Source: Halobacillus alkaliphilus
GTDB lineage: Bacteria; Bacillota; Bacilli; Bacillales; Halobacillaceae
Assembly: GCF_900113125.1 (NCBI RefSeq)
Contig: NZ_FOOG01000009.1
Location: 1-64,000 of the forward strand
DNA: 64,000 nucleotides
Direction of reading: 5' to 3'
A program made the position numbers and the translations under genes. How positions within the stretch are numbered: position 1 is the stretch's first letter; every line of letters begins with the position of its first letter. The notes below the pieces were generated by a model that had not been told where the DNA came from, ran no database searches, and saw only the letters and a program-made list of their open reading frames with translations. Shown here one piece after another: positions 17,538 through 26,768 of the stretch.

Positions 17538-18722
17538 CTATATTTTTTCAACCATCAGGGCCATTCCCTGGCCGCCGCCAGCGCATAAGGTAGCAATTCC
17601 TCTTTGTGAATCACTTCTTTTTAACGCATGTAAAAGTGTGGTCAAAATTCTTGCCCCACTTGCTCCAACAGGATGCCCAAGAGCAATCGCTCCACCATGA
17701 ATATTTACTCGGTCATGCTCCAGACCCAGCTCCCGAATAACCGCAAGGGATTGAGAAGCAAAGGCTTCATTCAGTTCTACAAGTCCCACATCCTTGATAG
17801 TGGTAGACGTCTTTTCAAGTAGTTTCTTCACAGCAGGAATTGGTCCAATCCCCATCACTTCAGGGGAAACTCCTGACACAGCCCAATCTGTAATCCGGAC
17901 CATAGGCGTCAGCCCAAATGACTTTGCTTTAGACTCCTTCATGAGCATAAGGGCAGCTGCACCATCATTCCGACCGCACGCATTCCCCGCCGTTACCGTC
18001 CCGCTTTCCTTGAAAGCGGGACGCAAGCTCGCGAGCTTATCTAACGTCGTTTGGGGCCTGGGGTGCTCGTCACGATCTACAATGAAAGATTCTTTACGCT
18101 CCCTTACTTCGATCGGTACGATTTCATCTTTGAACACTGCTGCCTCCATTGCCCTTAATGCCCGTCTTTGGCTTTCAAGAGCAAAAGCATCCTGATCTTC
18201 CCTTGAAATAGAATAGTGTTCGGCAACGTTTTCAGCCGTTATCCCCATTCCAAGATCATCTCCATAGATTTCCTTCGGCTGCTGACCAGCTTCCTTATTC
18301 GAATCGATTAAAACAGGCTGACCCCCTCCAAATCTCGAGTTTCTTAGATAGATAGGAGATTGACTCATACTTTCAGTGCCCCCAGCCACAATGACCTCTG
18401 CTTGTTCAAAAGCAATTTGCTGAACGCCTGAAGCAACGGCCTGCAGGCCTGACGCACATAGACGGTTAATCGTAAAAGCGGGAGAACTTTCAGGAATGCC
18501 AGCCCGTAATGCTGCGACTCGAGCAACATTAGATGACTGAGTGGTCTGCCGGACTTCTCCCATAATCGCTTCATCCACTTGCTCCGGGGAAAGACCTGCT
18601 CTTGAAATTGCTTCTTTTATAGCGATGGAAGCTAAATCAGCCGAGGACAGCTTTTTAAAGGAGCCACCATATCGGCCTATTGGCGTTCGGACAGCACTGA
18701 CAATGACAACCGCTTCCTTCAT
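17538..18722 (-). CDS. Acetyl-CoA C-acyltransferase (thiolase)
   Basis: 394 aa from ATG 18722 (GAGAGGGTG upstream). Catalytic residues: Cys in RLCASGLQA (C89), His in GGAIALGHPVGASG and Cys in CAGGGQG near the end. It should cleave a 3-ketoacyl-CoA with CoA to acetyl-CoA (or propionyl-CoA) plus a shortened acyl-CoA. One oddity: the substrate-site loop reads GNACGRNDGAA where thiolases usually have GNASG(I/L)NDGAA. It stands in an operon with two acyl-CoA dehydrogenases and a ligase. Confidence 0.9.
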   Translation of the reverse strand: MKEAVVIVSAVRTPIGRYGGSFKKLSSADLASIAIKEAISRAGLSPEQVDEAIMGEVRQTTQSSNVARVAALRAGIPESSPAFTINRLCASGLQAVASGVQQIAFEQAEVIVAGGTESMSQSPIYLRNSRFGGGQPVLIDSNKEAGQQPKEIYGDDLGMGITAENVAEHYSISREDQDAFALESQRRALRAMEAAVFKDEIVPIEVRERKESFIVDRDEHPRPQTTLDKLASLRPAFKESGTVTAGNACGRNDGAAALMLMKESKAKSFGLTPMVRITDWAVSGVSPEVMGIGPIPAVKKLLEKTSTTIKDVGLVELNEAFASQSLAVIRELGLEHDRVNIHGGAIALGHPVGASGARILTTLLHALKRSDSQRGIATLCAGGGQGMALMVEKI

Positions 18723-18741
18723 CAATAACACCCTCTCCCGT

Positions 18742-19893
18742 TCACAAGCTGTATTCCTTTTTCAATTGGCTGGAAATAATGTTTTTCTGAATTTCAGATG
18801 TTCCTTCATAAATTCGCGTAATTCGTGCATCACGGAAGAATCGTTCAATCGGGTAGTCGGCTATGTAACCAATACCTCCGTGAACTTGAACAGCTTTATC
18901 GGCTACTCGGTTATACACTTCTGATCCATATAATTTAAGCATGGCCGCTTCTTTAATTACTTTCTGACCTTGATCCACCATCCAGGCAATCCGGTACGTA
19001 AAGGATCGAAGCGCTTCGATTTCTACCGCCATTTCAGAAACCATATGGGCAACCGCCTGGTGTTCGATAATCGGCACACCAAACTGTTCTCGTTCCTGTG
19101 TAAACTGCATCGATAAATCCAGCAGCTTCTGGCAGGACCCTAAATTTCTTGCAGCCAAGCCGGCCCGTCCGTTCGCAAGGATTTTCAGAGCATTCACATA
19201 GCCCTCCCCTTCTTGACCGAGTACATTCTCGAGAGGAACTTCACAGTCTTCTAAGATGATTTCGGCTGAATGAGAACCGTGGAGCCCCATTTTAGGTTCC
19301 ACAGCTCCGACCTGGAAACCTGGAAAATCTTTTTCCACAATAAATGAAGTGATTCCTTTCGCCCCTTTACTCGCATCTGTCACGGCCATTACCGTAAAGA
19401 TATCGGCTTCTGTGGCATTCGTAATATAGTGCTTCGTCCCGTTAAGGATGTATTTATCATCTTGTTTAACCGCGGTGGTCTTTAGGTTGGTAGCATTCGA
19501 ACCAGCACTTGGTTCAGTAAGGGCGAAAGCTCCGATCGACTCTCCGCGCGCGAGCTTCGGCAGATATTTTTGTTTCTGAGCTTCATTGCCCATTTCTACA
19601 ATACCGACTGTGCCAATTCCTGTGTGACCGCCAACCAGTGTGGTGTAGCCATTATGTGTAGCTCCAATTTCTTCATATAAAGCACACTTTCCCACCATCC
19701 CTATTCCAAGACCTCCATATTCTTCTGGAATACTTAGACCAAACAATCCCATTTCTTTAGACATCTCAATGATATGTTCAGGAATTCTATTCTCTCTCTC
19801 AATCTCCATGGCTACCGCTTCTACTTCCGTTTGAATAAAATCGTGCACGCTGTTCTTCAACATTTGAATATCTTCGTCAAAATTAAAATCCAT
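18742..19893 (-). CDS. Acyl-CoA dehydrogenase (short/branched-chain type)
   Basis: 383 aa from ATG 19893, although GTG codons lie just upstream in frame. All family marks are present: ALTEPSAGSNATNLKTTA, the FAD-binding region, and the catalytic glutamate in RIYEGTSEIQ. It introduces an alpha-beta double bond in an acyl-CoA and passes electrons to ETF; no etf genes are in the window. It lies 19 nt before the thiolase. Confidence 0.92.
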   Translation of the reverse strand: MDFNFDEDIQMLKNSVHDFIQTEVEAVAMEIERENRIPEHIIEMSKEMGLFGLSIPEEYGGLGIGMVGKCALYEEIGATHNGYTTLVGGHTGIGTVGIVEMGNEAQKQKYLPKLARGESIGAFALTEPSAGSNATNLKTTAVKQDDKYILNGTKHYITNATEADIFTVMAVTDASKGAKGITSFIVEKDFPGFQVGAVEPKMGLHGSHSAEIILEDCEVPLENVLGQEGEGYVNALKILANGRAGLAARNLGSCQKLLDLSMQFTQEREQFGVPIIEHQAVAHMVSEMAVEIEALRSFTYRIAWMVDQGQKVIKEAAMLKLYGSEVYNRVADKAVQVHGGIGYIADYPIERFFRDARITRIYEGTSEIQKNIISSQLKKEYSL

Positions 19894-19971
19894 TTTCACC
19901 ACTCCCTGGATACAAATTTTTAAGAATTCTACATCCCCAGATGAATCTATATTTAAGGCAATAGGTTATAT

Positions 19972-21579
19972 TTATTGGCTGGTTTTCGCTTTCTCTTCCT
20001 CGATCAGTTTTCGCTTTAATAATTTTCCCACTGTATTTCTCGGAAGTTCTTCACGAATTTCATATTGCCTGGGCACTTTATACTGGGTTAAACGGGTGGA
20101 ACAGTATTCTTTTAAATCATCTATGTCCACGCTGGGCTCTTTTTTCAAAACTACATAGGCTTTTACGATTTCCCCCTTATCCCTGTCTGGAATTCCTACC
20201 ACCGCTGCATCCTTCACAGCGGGATTTTCATATAAAACGCTTTCAATTTCCTGCGGATAAATATTAAATCCGCCATTGATAATCATTTCTTTTTTTCTTC
20301 CAACTATATAAAAGTATCCATCCTCATCACACATGGCGAGGTCCCCCGTGTATAACCATCCATCTCTTAACGTGTGACTGGTCTCTTCTGGCTGATCCCA
20401 ATAACCTTTCATAACCTGGGGGCCTTTAATGATGAGCTCTCCTACACTATTGACCGGAAGAGTCTCATCAAGATCATCTACAATCCGGCAGTCCGTCCCA
20501 GGAAAAGGCAAACCGATACTCCCTATTTTTCTTATTCCGCCAGCAGGGTTCCGATGGGTGGAAGGGGATGCTTCTGATAGACCAAACCCCTCACCAATTA
20601 CGGCCCCCGTCAAACGTTCAAACCGTCTAATAATCTCTACAGGTAGTGGAGCGGATCCACTTGAACAAAACTTAAGAGAATCGAGGCGATAGGATTCTAT
20701 ATTGGGGTACTGGACAAAAGCGCTATACATCTTTGGCACGCCCGGAAAAAAGGTGGGCTGATACTTTTTAATTTTTTCCGCTACCTCAGCCACCTTGAAC
20801 TCTGGAATTAAGAGAATGGAAGCCCCAAGATAGATTCCGAGATTCATGGCACTTGTCATGGCATACACGTGATAAAGCGGAGTAGCGGCAAGGACGGTCT
20901 CCTTTCCTTTCACCATTAGCTCTCCATACATCGCGTGGCTCTGCATAACGTTCGCCACTAAGTTGTAATGTGTGAGCATGGCCCCTTTAATTTTACCGGT
21001 CGTTCCGCCTGTGTATTGAATCACAGCTACATCCTCTTTAGCAGTGATAGGAATATCCTTTTTCAGTGGATACGCATTATTGATAAGGTTTTCCAGCGAT
21101 TCAGGAAGATCCCGATCTTCTTTTGAGAAAAAGACAAGAGAAATGCCACTCTCTTCCTTTACCTGCTCAATGAGTAATCGATTGCTCTCTTCAGCTACCA
21201 GATAGTTCATTCCGGAGTCTTCGATGATGTGAAACAGTTCTCTTGCTGTATAACGCGGATTAATTTGAACCACGATCAGACCGAGCTTTTGAGCAGCATA
21301 ATAAGCGATGACATAGTCCGGATGATTGGAAATCATCAGTCCGATTCGTTCGCCTTTCTTTAAGCCCTGTTCATTCCAGGCTCCCGCCAACCGATCTACA
21401 TTGTCTTTCAATTGCCGATAGGTTATCCGGCAATCCTCATACAGGATGGCCATTCTCTCCCCGAATTCATGAGCCGATTCTTGAAGCAATGTATAGAGAG
21501 ACCTTTCTGGAAGGTTTATTTCTGTCTTCATTTCTGGAGAATACGATGAATACCACGGCCGATTTTTTAAGTCCGTCAC
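19972..21579 (-). CDS. AMP-forming acyl-CoA ligase
   Basis: 535-aa member of the adenylate-forming family. Motifs: YTGGTTGKIKGAMLTH (P-loop-like A3), GFGLSEASP (A5), YTGDLA (A7), GRKKEMIINGGFNIYPQEIE (A8) and the C-terminal catalytic lysine in NTVGKLLKRKL. It activates a carboxylic acid to its CoA ester. Start is GTG 21579 after AAGGAGG; the ATG beside it is out of frame. It is the second gene of the operon starting with the 22807 dehydrogenase. Confidence 0.92.
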   Translation of the reverse strand: MTDLKNRPWYSSYSPEMKTEINLPERSLYTLLQESAHEFGERMAILYEDCRITYRQLKDNVDRLAGAWNEQGLKKGERIGLMISNHPDYVIAYYAAQKLGLIVVQINPRYTARELFHIIEDSGMNYLVAEESNRLLIEQVKEESGISLVFFSKEDRDLPESLENLINNAYPLKKDIPITAKEDVAVIQYTGGTTGKIKGAMLTHYNLVANVMQSHAMYGELMVKGKETVLAATPLYHVYAMTSAMNLGIYLGASILLIPEFKVAEVAEKIKKYQPTFFPGVPKMYSAFVQYPNIESYRLDSLKFCSSGSAPLPVEIIRRFERLTGAVIGEGFGLSEASPSTHRNPAGGIRKIGSIGLPFPGTDCRIVDDLDETLPVNSVGELIIKGPQVMKGYWDQPEETSHTLRDGWLYTGDLAMCDEDGYFYIVGRKKEMIINGGFNIYPQEIESVLYENPAVKDAAVVGIPDRDKGEIVKAYVVLKKEPSVDIDDLKEYCSTRLTQYKVPRQYEIREELPRNTVGKLLKRKLIEEEKAKTSQ

Positions 21580-21595
21580 ATGAAGTCCTCCTTCT

Positions 21596-22807
21596 TTACA
21601 CTTCTTCCTTCACCTCATCATAAGGCCATGCCGGGAGTGAACGTGATAAAGTCTTATCTGACCGATAGCCAAGTACGTACTCCGCCTGCATGACCGTATG
21701 AATTTCACGTGTTCCTTCATAAATGACAGGAGCTTTCGAGTTCCTTAAAAATCGTTCTACCGGGTATTCATGTGAATATCCATAAGCTCCGTGAATTTGA
21801 ACAGCATCATTCGCTGCTTCATTCGCATAATCACAGGCCTGCCATTTCGCAAGTGACGTTTCCCGTGTGTTCCGTCTGCCCTGATTTTTTAATTCCCCCG
21901 CGCGGAAAACAAGGAGACGGGACATTTGATAGCCCGCTTCCATTTTAGCGAGCATCTGCTGGACCAGCTGATGCTTGCCGATTTCTTTCCCAAACGTTTT
22001 TCTTTCGTGGCAATACTTCACACTTTCCTCAAGGCACGCAAGAATCTGACCGCATGCGCCGGCAGCCACCGTAAAGCGCCCATTATCGAGAGCGGCCATA
22101 GCAATCTTAAATCCTTCTCCTTCTTCTCCAAGCAGATTTTCTTTCGGTACCTTTACATGATCAAAAAATAGTTCTCCCGTGTTCCCTGCCCGAATACCAA
22201 GCTTGCCTTTGATAGCCTGGGAAGAGAACCCCTCCATGGTCCTTTCTACGATAAAAGCTGATATGCCTTTATGCTTCTGACTTTTGTCTGTATAAGCAAA
22301 AACGAGAAAATGATCGGCATGATCGCATAAGGAAATCCACGTTTTCTGACCGTTTAAGATGTAGAAGTCTCCTTCTTCTGTTGCTGTTGTTTGCAAGGAG
22401 GCGACATCGGAACCTGCATTCGGCTCCGTTAATCCGAACGCCCCTACTTTTTCTCCTTTTGCCTGCGGAATAAGGTATTTCTGCTTCTGGGCTTCATTGC
22501 CCCATTGGAGCAGTGTCATACTATTAAGACCTGTATGAACGGAGACAGCTGTACGGAAGGCTGTATCTCCCCGCTCTAATTCTTCGCAGACAATCGCGAG
22601 TGTATTGTAATCCATTCCACTGCCCCCGTATTGCTCAGGGATACAAACTCCCATCAAATCCAGGTCTGCGAGACGGTTCATAATTGAGGATTCAAAGTGA
22701 CCCTTTTCATCCCATTCCTGAATGTAAGGATTGATTTCCTGATCTACGAATTTACGAACCACTTTTCTAACCATTTCCTGCTCTTCCGTTAATTCAAAAT
22801 TCATCAT
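21596..22807 (-). CDS. Acyl-CoA dehydrogenase, glutaryl-CoA dehydrogenase-like
   Basis: 403 aa. Family marks: GLTEPNAGSDVASLQTTA, WISLCDHADH and the catalytic glutamate region VIYEGTREIH, a variant nearest to glutaryl-CoA dehydrogenases and related enzymes. Start ATG 22807 after AGGAGGAG. It is the first gene of the operon running to 16725. The exact acyl substrate is unknown. Confidence 0.9.
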   Translation of the reverse strand: MMNFELTEEQEMVRKVVRKFVDQEINPYIQEWDEKGHFESSIMNRLADLDLMGVCIPEQYGGSGMDYNTLAIVCEELERGDTAFRTAVSVHTGLNSMTLLQWGNEAQKQKYLIPQAKGEKVGAFGLTEPNAGSDVASLQTTATEEGDFYILNGQKTWISLCDHADHFLVFAYTDKSQKHKGISAFIVERTMEGFSSQAIKGKLGIRAGNTGELFFDHVKVPKENLLGEEGEGFKIAMAALDNGRFTVAAGACGQILACLEESVKYCHERKTFGKEIGKHQLVQQMLAKMEAGYQMSRLLVFRAGELKNQGRRNTRETSLAKWQACDYANEAANDAVQIHGAYGYSHEYPVERFLRNSKAPVIYEGTREIHTVMQAEYVLGYRSDKTLSRSLPAWPYDEVKEEV

Positions 22808-22891
22808 TCAAATCTCCTCCTTAATTTATTCATATAAACCTCTAATTCAACAGGCACATTACCATTTAATCTCCGTGTTCATTCTTAAAGA

Positions 22892-23888
22892 AAAGCTCCC
22901 GTTTGTTGAAGACACAGTTTCGAAATAAATGGGGCCGTTACGTTAGGTGGGTAAGGGCTGGTGGGGAAATAACTCGTCTTGTTCCATCACCCAGACACTC
23001 GAGACATAAGCCGTTCATCAACGGACGGAAAAACCACCCTCCTTTTGATGCTCGGCTTATGCTGGTCGTGTCTTTCGGGGTGATTCCACATTTGAACACT
23101 TTCCTATGGGGGAACGGTGAGCTTCCTCGCTCGTTTCACTCCCTGCGGGATCTCACCTAGTCCCTTCTCCCGCTCTTACACGCTCATAAGTCATAAGCGT
23201 AAATCAGGACATAAACGACGATGAGTGCTATCCAGCTCCAGCACCTAGCCGCTAGTGAGACTTCCCTCACTTCTGTACGATAAGTCAACATCGAATCGCT
23301 CCGCTCTTCGTGTTTCCTTTATCTCCGCCAGCTCCAGGCTAGTTTCGGTGCCTAGCCTCTCGAGGTCTTAAGTCCAACCATGATAGGAAGGAGGGCACTT
23401 CCTTTCATGGTCGTTCTTAAGCTTGTCGAGGCTGAGCAAGGCACCTCCACATTTGAACGTCCAGTCCATACGCCGCTGACCAAGGTGCTTCCGCTTTTAG
23501 CCAGGGAGTCTCGCCATTTCCCCACCATCCCAACATGATTATGGAAAACGGTCCCTTCTAGAAGAGAAAGATCCTCCTCCTTAATCTGGATTAAATGCTT
23601 TTATGTCAGGCTATTGCGGGTCGTTACATCCTGAAAATAGCTGCACAATCACATGGTCTAATGTCTTATTACGCATGTGATGTCTGAAGTGGTTTCGAGC
23701 ATCTGATTTGGCTAGGTCCGGAGGGGGATGATGAAGACTCCTGCGGGATAAACATGATCGGTGAGACCCCGGAGAGCTTTAGCTCGAGGAGGCTCAGCAC
23801 ATGCCCGCGGAAAGCGAATCATCCCCCGCAGGACCTTCACTGTGAACCAATATCTCGAAACTGAATCTTCAACTATCCGCCCCTTTAA
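22892..23888 (-). repeat. MITE-like intergenic repeat, expanded composite copy A (about 1 kb)
   Basis: The 1.2-kb gap between the dehydrogenase and the ABC transporter operon is filled by repetitive, non-coding DNA. It begins AAAGCTCCCGTTTGTTGAAG with the terminal repeat GACACAGTTTCGAAATA and ends TATCTCGAAACTGAATCTTC, the same inverted termini as the other copies. The interior holds a 56-bp segment (22954-23009) identical to one at 59584-59639, a 100-nt hairpin at 23347-23445, and a GGAAAGCGAATC/CCCCCGCAGGACC block at 23816-23835. No coding frame is convincing. Confidence 0.75.
23347..23445. repeat. Long imperfect palindrome inside repeat A
   Basis: GGTGCCTAGCCTC..CTTAAG on the left pairs with CTTAAG..GAGGCTGAGCAAGGCACC on the right, and an inner stem is formed by CCATGATAGGAAG and CTTCCTTTCATGG. 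The whole can fold as a hairpin of about 100 nt. Confidence 0.7.
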
Positions 23889-23952
23889 TGTAATAACCTG
23901 CTAATGAACCGCAACGTTTACTTCATCCTTCCTTTCAGGGATGTCTATGTAT

Positions 23953-23996
23953 AAAAAAGCCAGTTATATGGTGTAGTCTCTTCATACAACTGGCTT
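23953..23996 (-). terminator. Terminator of the Liv ABC transporter operon
   Basis: On the minus strand AAGCCAGTT and AACTGGCTT form the stem and are followed by TTTTTT. It lies just downstream of the substrate-binding protein gene. Confidence 0.9.
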
Positions 23997-24003
23997 AATC
24001 CAC

Positions 24004-25227
24004 TTACTCGTTCACGTTAATCGTGACTATTTCACCGTTTTCGACTGCTGCAATCCGTAAACCAGTCGTGAAGCCTCCATCCTCTTCAATTCTCTTAATC
24101 GTGTAAACTTCTTTCTCTTCAGGGATCGCCTCCAATCCCTCTTGCATATGAGAACGGATAGCTTCTGGATCATCAACCGTTCCCGCGGCTTTCATAGATT
24201 CCATAAAGGCATACATCCCTACGTAATGATAACCAGCTTCAGATCCCGGTTCTTCCCCATATTTCTCTTTATATTTTTCAATAAATTCAGCAGTTCCTGG
24301 ATAATCTGAATTTACAAGCGGTGTCACACCGACCGCACCATTCAGCATCTCAAAAGAACCTGTGACGGTTTTCATTTCATTCAGCTTGGCCTGATCCATG
24401 ACAATAAACCCGCCTTCAAAACCTAATTCCCTAGCCTGTTTGGCTACCTTAGCCGTTGGCTCTGATGGACCGCCAATAAATAATACATCTGGATCCCCTT
24501 CTAAGGCATTAGTAACTAATGTGAAGAAATCCGTATCCTTCGAGAAATCGATAGAAGAGTTATAGACTACTTCTCCGCCTTGCTCTTTCCAATGCGGCAG
24601 CAGGGCTTCTGTCCAGTCTTTTCCGTACTGCGAAGACGTCGGAAGAGCTGCAATTTTCTTACCGAAGTTGTCCATTGCATAATTAGTGAATGGTTCGATG
24701 TAGCCATCATAGCTCGGTGGAATTCGAACCGTCAGCTCGTTACCTTCTGCTGTCACTGCCGGTTCACTCGTATAAGCTCCAATGAGGAAGTTTTCCTTTT
24801 CATTGAATACTTGCATAGCCTTTACGCCTCCGCTGTGAGGAGTGAAAATAATCGGTGTATTATTTTCCTGAAGCAAACGTTTGGCATTAGCTGCGGTCTC
24901 ATTAGGGAGGTATTTATCATCGAGCGACACGAGATTATATTTATACGTTTGTCCATCAATCTCAAATCCGCCATTATTATTGATTTCTTCGACAGCCATC
25001 TTAAGACCATTCAACGATCGTTCTCCATAATAGGCTGCCGGTCCGCTTAAAGGTCCCGTATAACCGATGCTGACCAGTTTTTCCCCCTCTTCTGCTTTCG
25101 TTTCTTCCGTTTGACTTTCTCCGCCCCCATCACCAGACGCTGAATTGGACGGATTATCAATACATCCCCCTAAAATAAACAGAAACGAAAGCATCACCAG
25201 AAAAGCAGATAATCTGAAAACCTTCAT
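24004..25227 (-). CDS. ABC transporter substrate-binding lipoprotein, branched-chain amino acid (LivJ) type
   Basis: 407 aa with a lipoprotein signal: hydrophobic segment then the lipobox ILGGC (Cys near residue 22), followed by a Ser/Gly/Glu-rich linker. The mature part is a periplasmic-binding-type I domain beginning VSIGYTGPLSGPAAYYGE. It captures the substrate outside the membrane for LivHMGF. It is the last gene of the operon. Because the operon also encodes acyl-CoA ligase, SDR and thioesterase, the ligand may be an organic or aromatic acid rather than an amino acid; this is inference. Confidence 0.92.
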   Translation of the reverse strand: MKVFRLSAFLVMLSFLFILGGCIDNPSNSASGDGGGESQTEETKAEEGEKLVSIGYTGPLSGPAAYYGERSLNGLKMAVEEINNNGGFEIDGQTYKYNLVSLDDKYLPNETAANAKRLLQENNTPIIFTPHSGGVKAMQVFNEKENFLIGAYTSEPAVTAEGNELTVRIPPSYDGYIEPFTNYAMDNFGKKIAALPTSSQYGKDWTEALLPHWKEQGGEVVYNSSIDFSKDTDFFTLVTNALEGDPDVLFIGGPSEPTAKVAKQARELGFEGGFIVMDQAKLNEMKTVTGSFEMLNGAVGVTPLVNSDYPGTAEFIEKYKEKYGEEPGSEAGYHYVGMYAFMESMKAAGTVDDPEAIRSHMQEGLEAIPEEKEVYTIKRIEEDGGFTTGLRIAAVENGEIVTINVNE

Positions 25228-25300
25228 TAGATCTCCTCCTTAAGGATAGGTGTTTTCTATTTGACCGAACGCTGCTCCAACGTCTTCCACTCACTTATCA

Positions 25301-26008
25301 TCAGGCACCAATATAAGCCCTGCGAACCGTATCATTTGCTAACAACTCTTCCGATGATCCCTTCACCACCATGGATCCACTTTCAAAGACATAGCCCCGA
25401 TCCGCAATTTTTAATGCAGCAAAGGCATTCTGTTCGGCCAGTAAAACTGTTGTACCATCCTTATTGATTTTCTGAATGACCTCAAACATCTGCTCTACAA
25501 TGAGAGGAGCAAGTCCAATGGATGGCTCATCAAGAAGCATCATTTTCGGTCGGGACATTAACGCCCTGCCAATTGCGAGCATCTGCTGCTGCCCTCCACT
25601 CAACGAGCCAGCCGCGTTCTCTTTTTTCTCGCGCAGGATTGGAAAAAGCTCATATACCTCGGAAATGGACTCTTTTACTTGTTTCCGCTTTTTTCGGTGA
25701 ACATAGGCTCCCATAATCAAATTTTGATGAACAGACATTTGAGGAAACAGCTTGCGGTCCTCTGCACATTGCACGATTCCAGCTTGTACAATCTTATCTG
25801 GTGATAACCCTGTGATGGATTTCCCTTCAAAAAAGATATCCCCGGCGCTCGGTTTTTGAAGTCCGCTGATAGCGTTAAAGGTTGTACTTTTTCCCGCTCC
25901 ATTTGAGCCAAGTAAAACGACCAGCTCTCCCTTTTCCACCTCAATATCAATATCTTTGACTGCCGCAAAGCTTCCATATTTCACAGATACATTCGATAAC
26001 TCAAGCAC
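25301..26008 (-). CDS. livF: ABC transporter ATP-binding protein LivF
   Basis: About 235 aa. Walker A LGSNGAGKST, signature LSGGQQQ and Walker B MMLLDEPSIGL are all intact. Start is set at GTG 26008 because AGGTGGTG precedes it by the right distance; the frame is open to 26020. It overlaps the end of livG. It powers transport with LivG. Confidence 0.93.
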   Translation of the reverse strand: MLELSNVSVKYGSFAAVKDIDIEVEKGELVVLLGSNGAGKSTTFNAISGLQKPSAGDIFFEGKSITGLSPDKIVQAGIVQCAEDRKLFPQMSVHQNLIMGAYVHRKKRKQVKESISEVYELFPILREKKENAAGSLSGGQQQMLAIGRALMSRPKMMLLDEPSIGLAPLIVEQMFEVIQKINKDGTTVLLAEQNAFAALKIADRGYVFESGSMVVKGSSEELLANDTVRRAYIGA

Positions 26009-26765
26009 TCGCGTCACCACCTAAATATGCTTCAATAACCGCCTGATTGTTCATGATTTCCTCAGAAGTTCCCTCTGCTATTTTCTCCCCATAATTTAAG
26101 ACCATGATCTTGTCGGCAAGCTTCATAATCATTTTCATTTTGTGTTCAATTAAGCATACGGTAATGCCCCGCTTGACCATTTTTTCCATCAATGCTGCCA
26201 GGCCTTCTGTTTCTCCTGGATTGATCCCCGCAGTCGGTTCATCCAGAAAAACTACCTCCGGATCCGTAGCGAGCGCAAGTGCGAAAGCAACCCTCTTCTT
26301 CTCTTCCTGGGAGATATTAACCGCAAGCTCGCCCCTTACATGCGTCAATTCAACGAAATCAAGAACCTCCATCGCTTTGTCGCGGCACTTTTTCTCTTCT
26401 AGTTTATAACGTTTGGTTCTGAGTACTGCATCGAGCAGGTTGGACCGTGTCCTGAGCCGGTGTCCAACGATCACGTTGTCAAGAACCGTGGACTGTTCGA
26501 AAAGGTTTGTGGTCTGGAACGTACGGGCTACCCCAAGAGTAGCGATCTTATTCGGGGGCAGCTTCGTAATGTCCTTCCCCTTATAAAACACCTGCCCTGA
26601 ACTTGGTGTGTACGATCCGCTTACCAGGTTAAAGAACGTGGATTTCCCGGCTCCATTCGGACCGATAATCGCATTGATCTTACCCTTTTCAATTGTAAAA
26701 TCTACTTCGTTAACGGCGACTAGTCCCCCAAACTTCTTCGTAAGCTGTCTGGTTTCAATAAACAT
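26001..26765 (-). CDS. livG: ABC transporter ATP-binding protein LivG
   Basis: 254 aa. Walker A IGPNGAGKST and Walker B VVFLDEPTAGI are intact, with the LivG-type C-terminus. The ABC signature normally reading LS(Y/Q)G(Q/D) reads NISQEEKKR here, with no glycine, so the ATP sandwich formed with LivF may be asymmetric. It starts three bases after livM. Confidence 0.92.
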   Translation of the reverse strand: MFIETRQLTKKFGGLVAVNEVDFTIEKGKINAIIGPNGAGKSTFFNLVSGSYTPSSGQVFYKGKDITKLPPNKIATLGVARTFQTTNLFEQSTVLDNVIVGHRLRTRSNLLDAVLRTKRYKLEEKKCRDKAMEVLDFVELTHVRGELAVNISQEEKKRVAFALALATDPEVVFLDEPTAGINPGETEGLAALMEKMVKRGITVCLIEHKMKMIMKLADKIMVLNYGEKIAEGTSEEIMNNQAVIEAYLGGDASA

Positions 26766-26768
26766 GTT

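Noticed and set aside
22903-23160. 85-codon frame
   Set aside because: It lies in the composite repeat A; no ribosome site or recognisable product.
24580-25050. 156-codon plus frame
   Set aside because: It is antisense to the substrate-binding lipoprotein gene.
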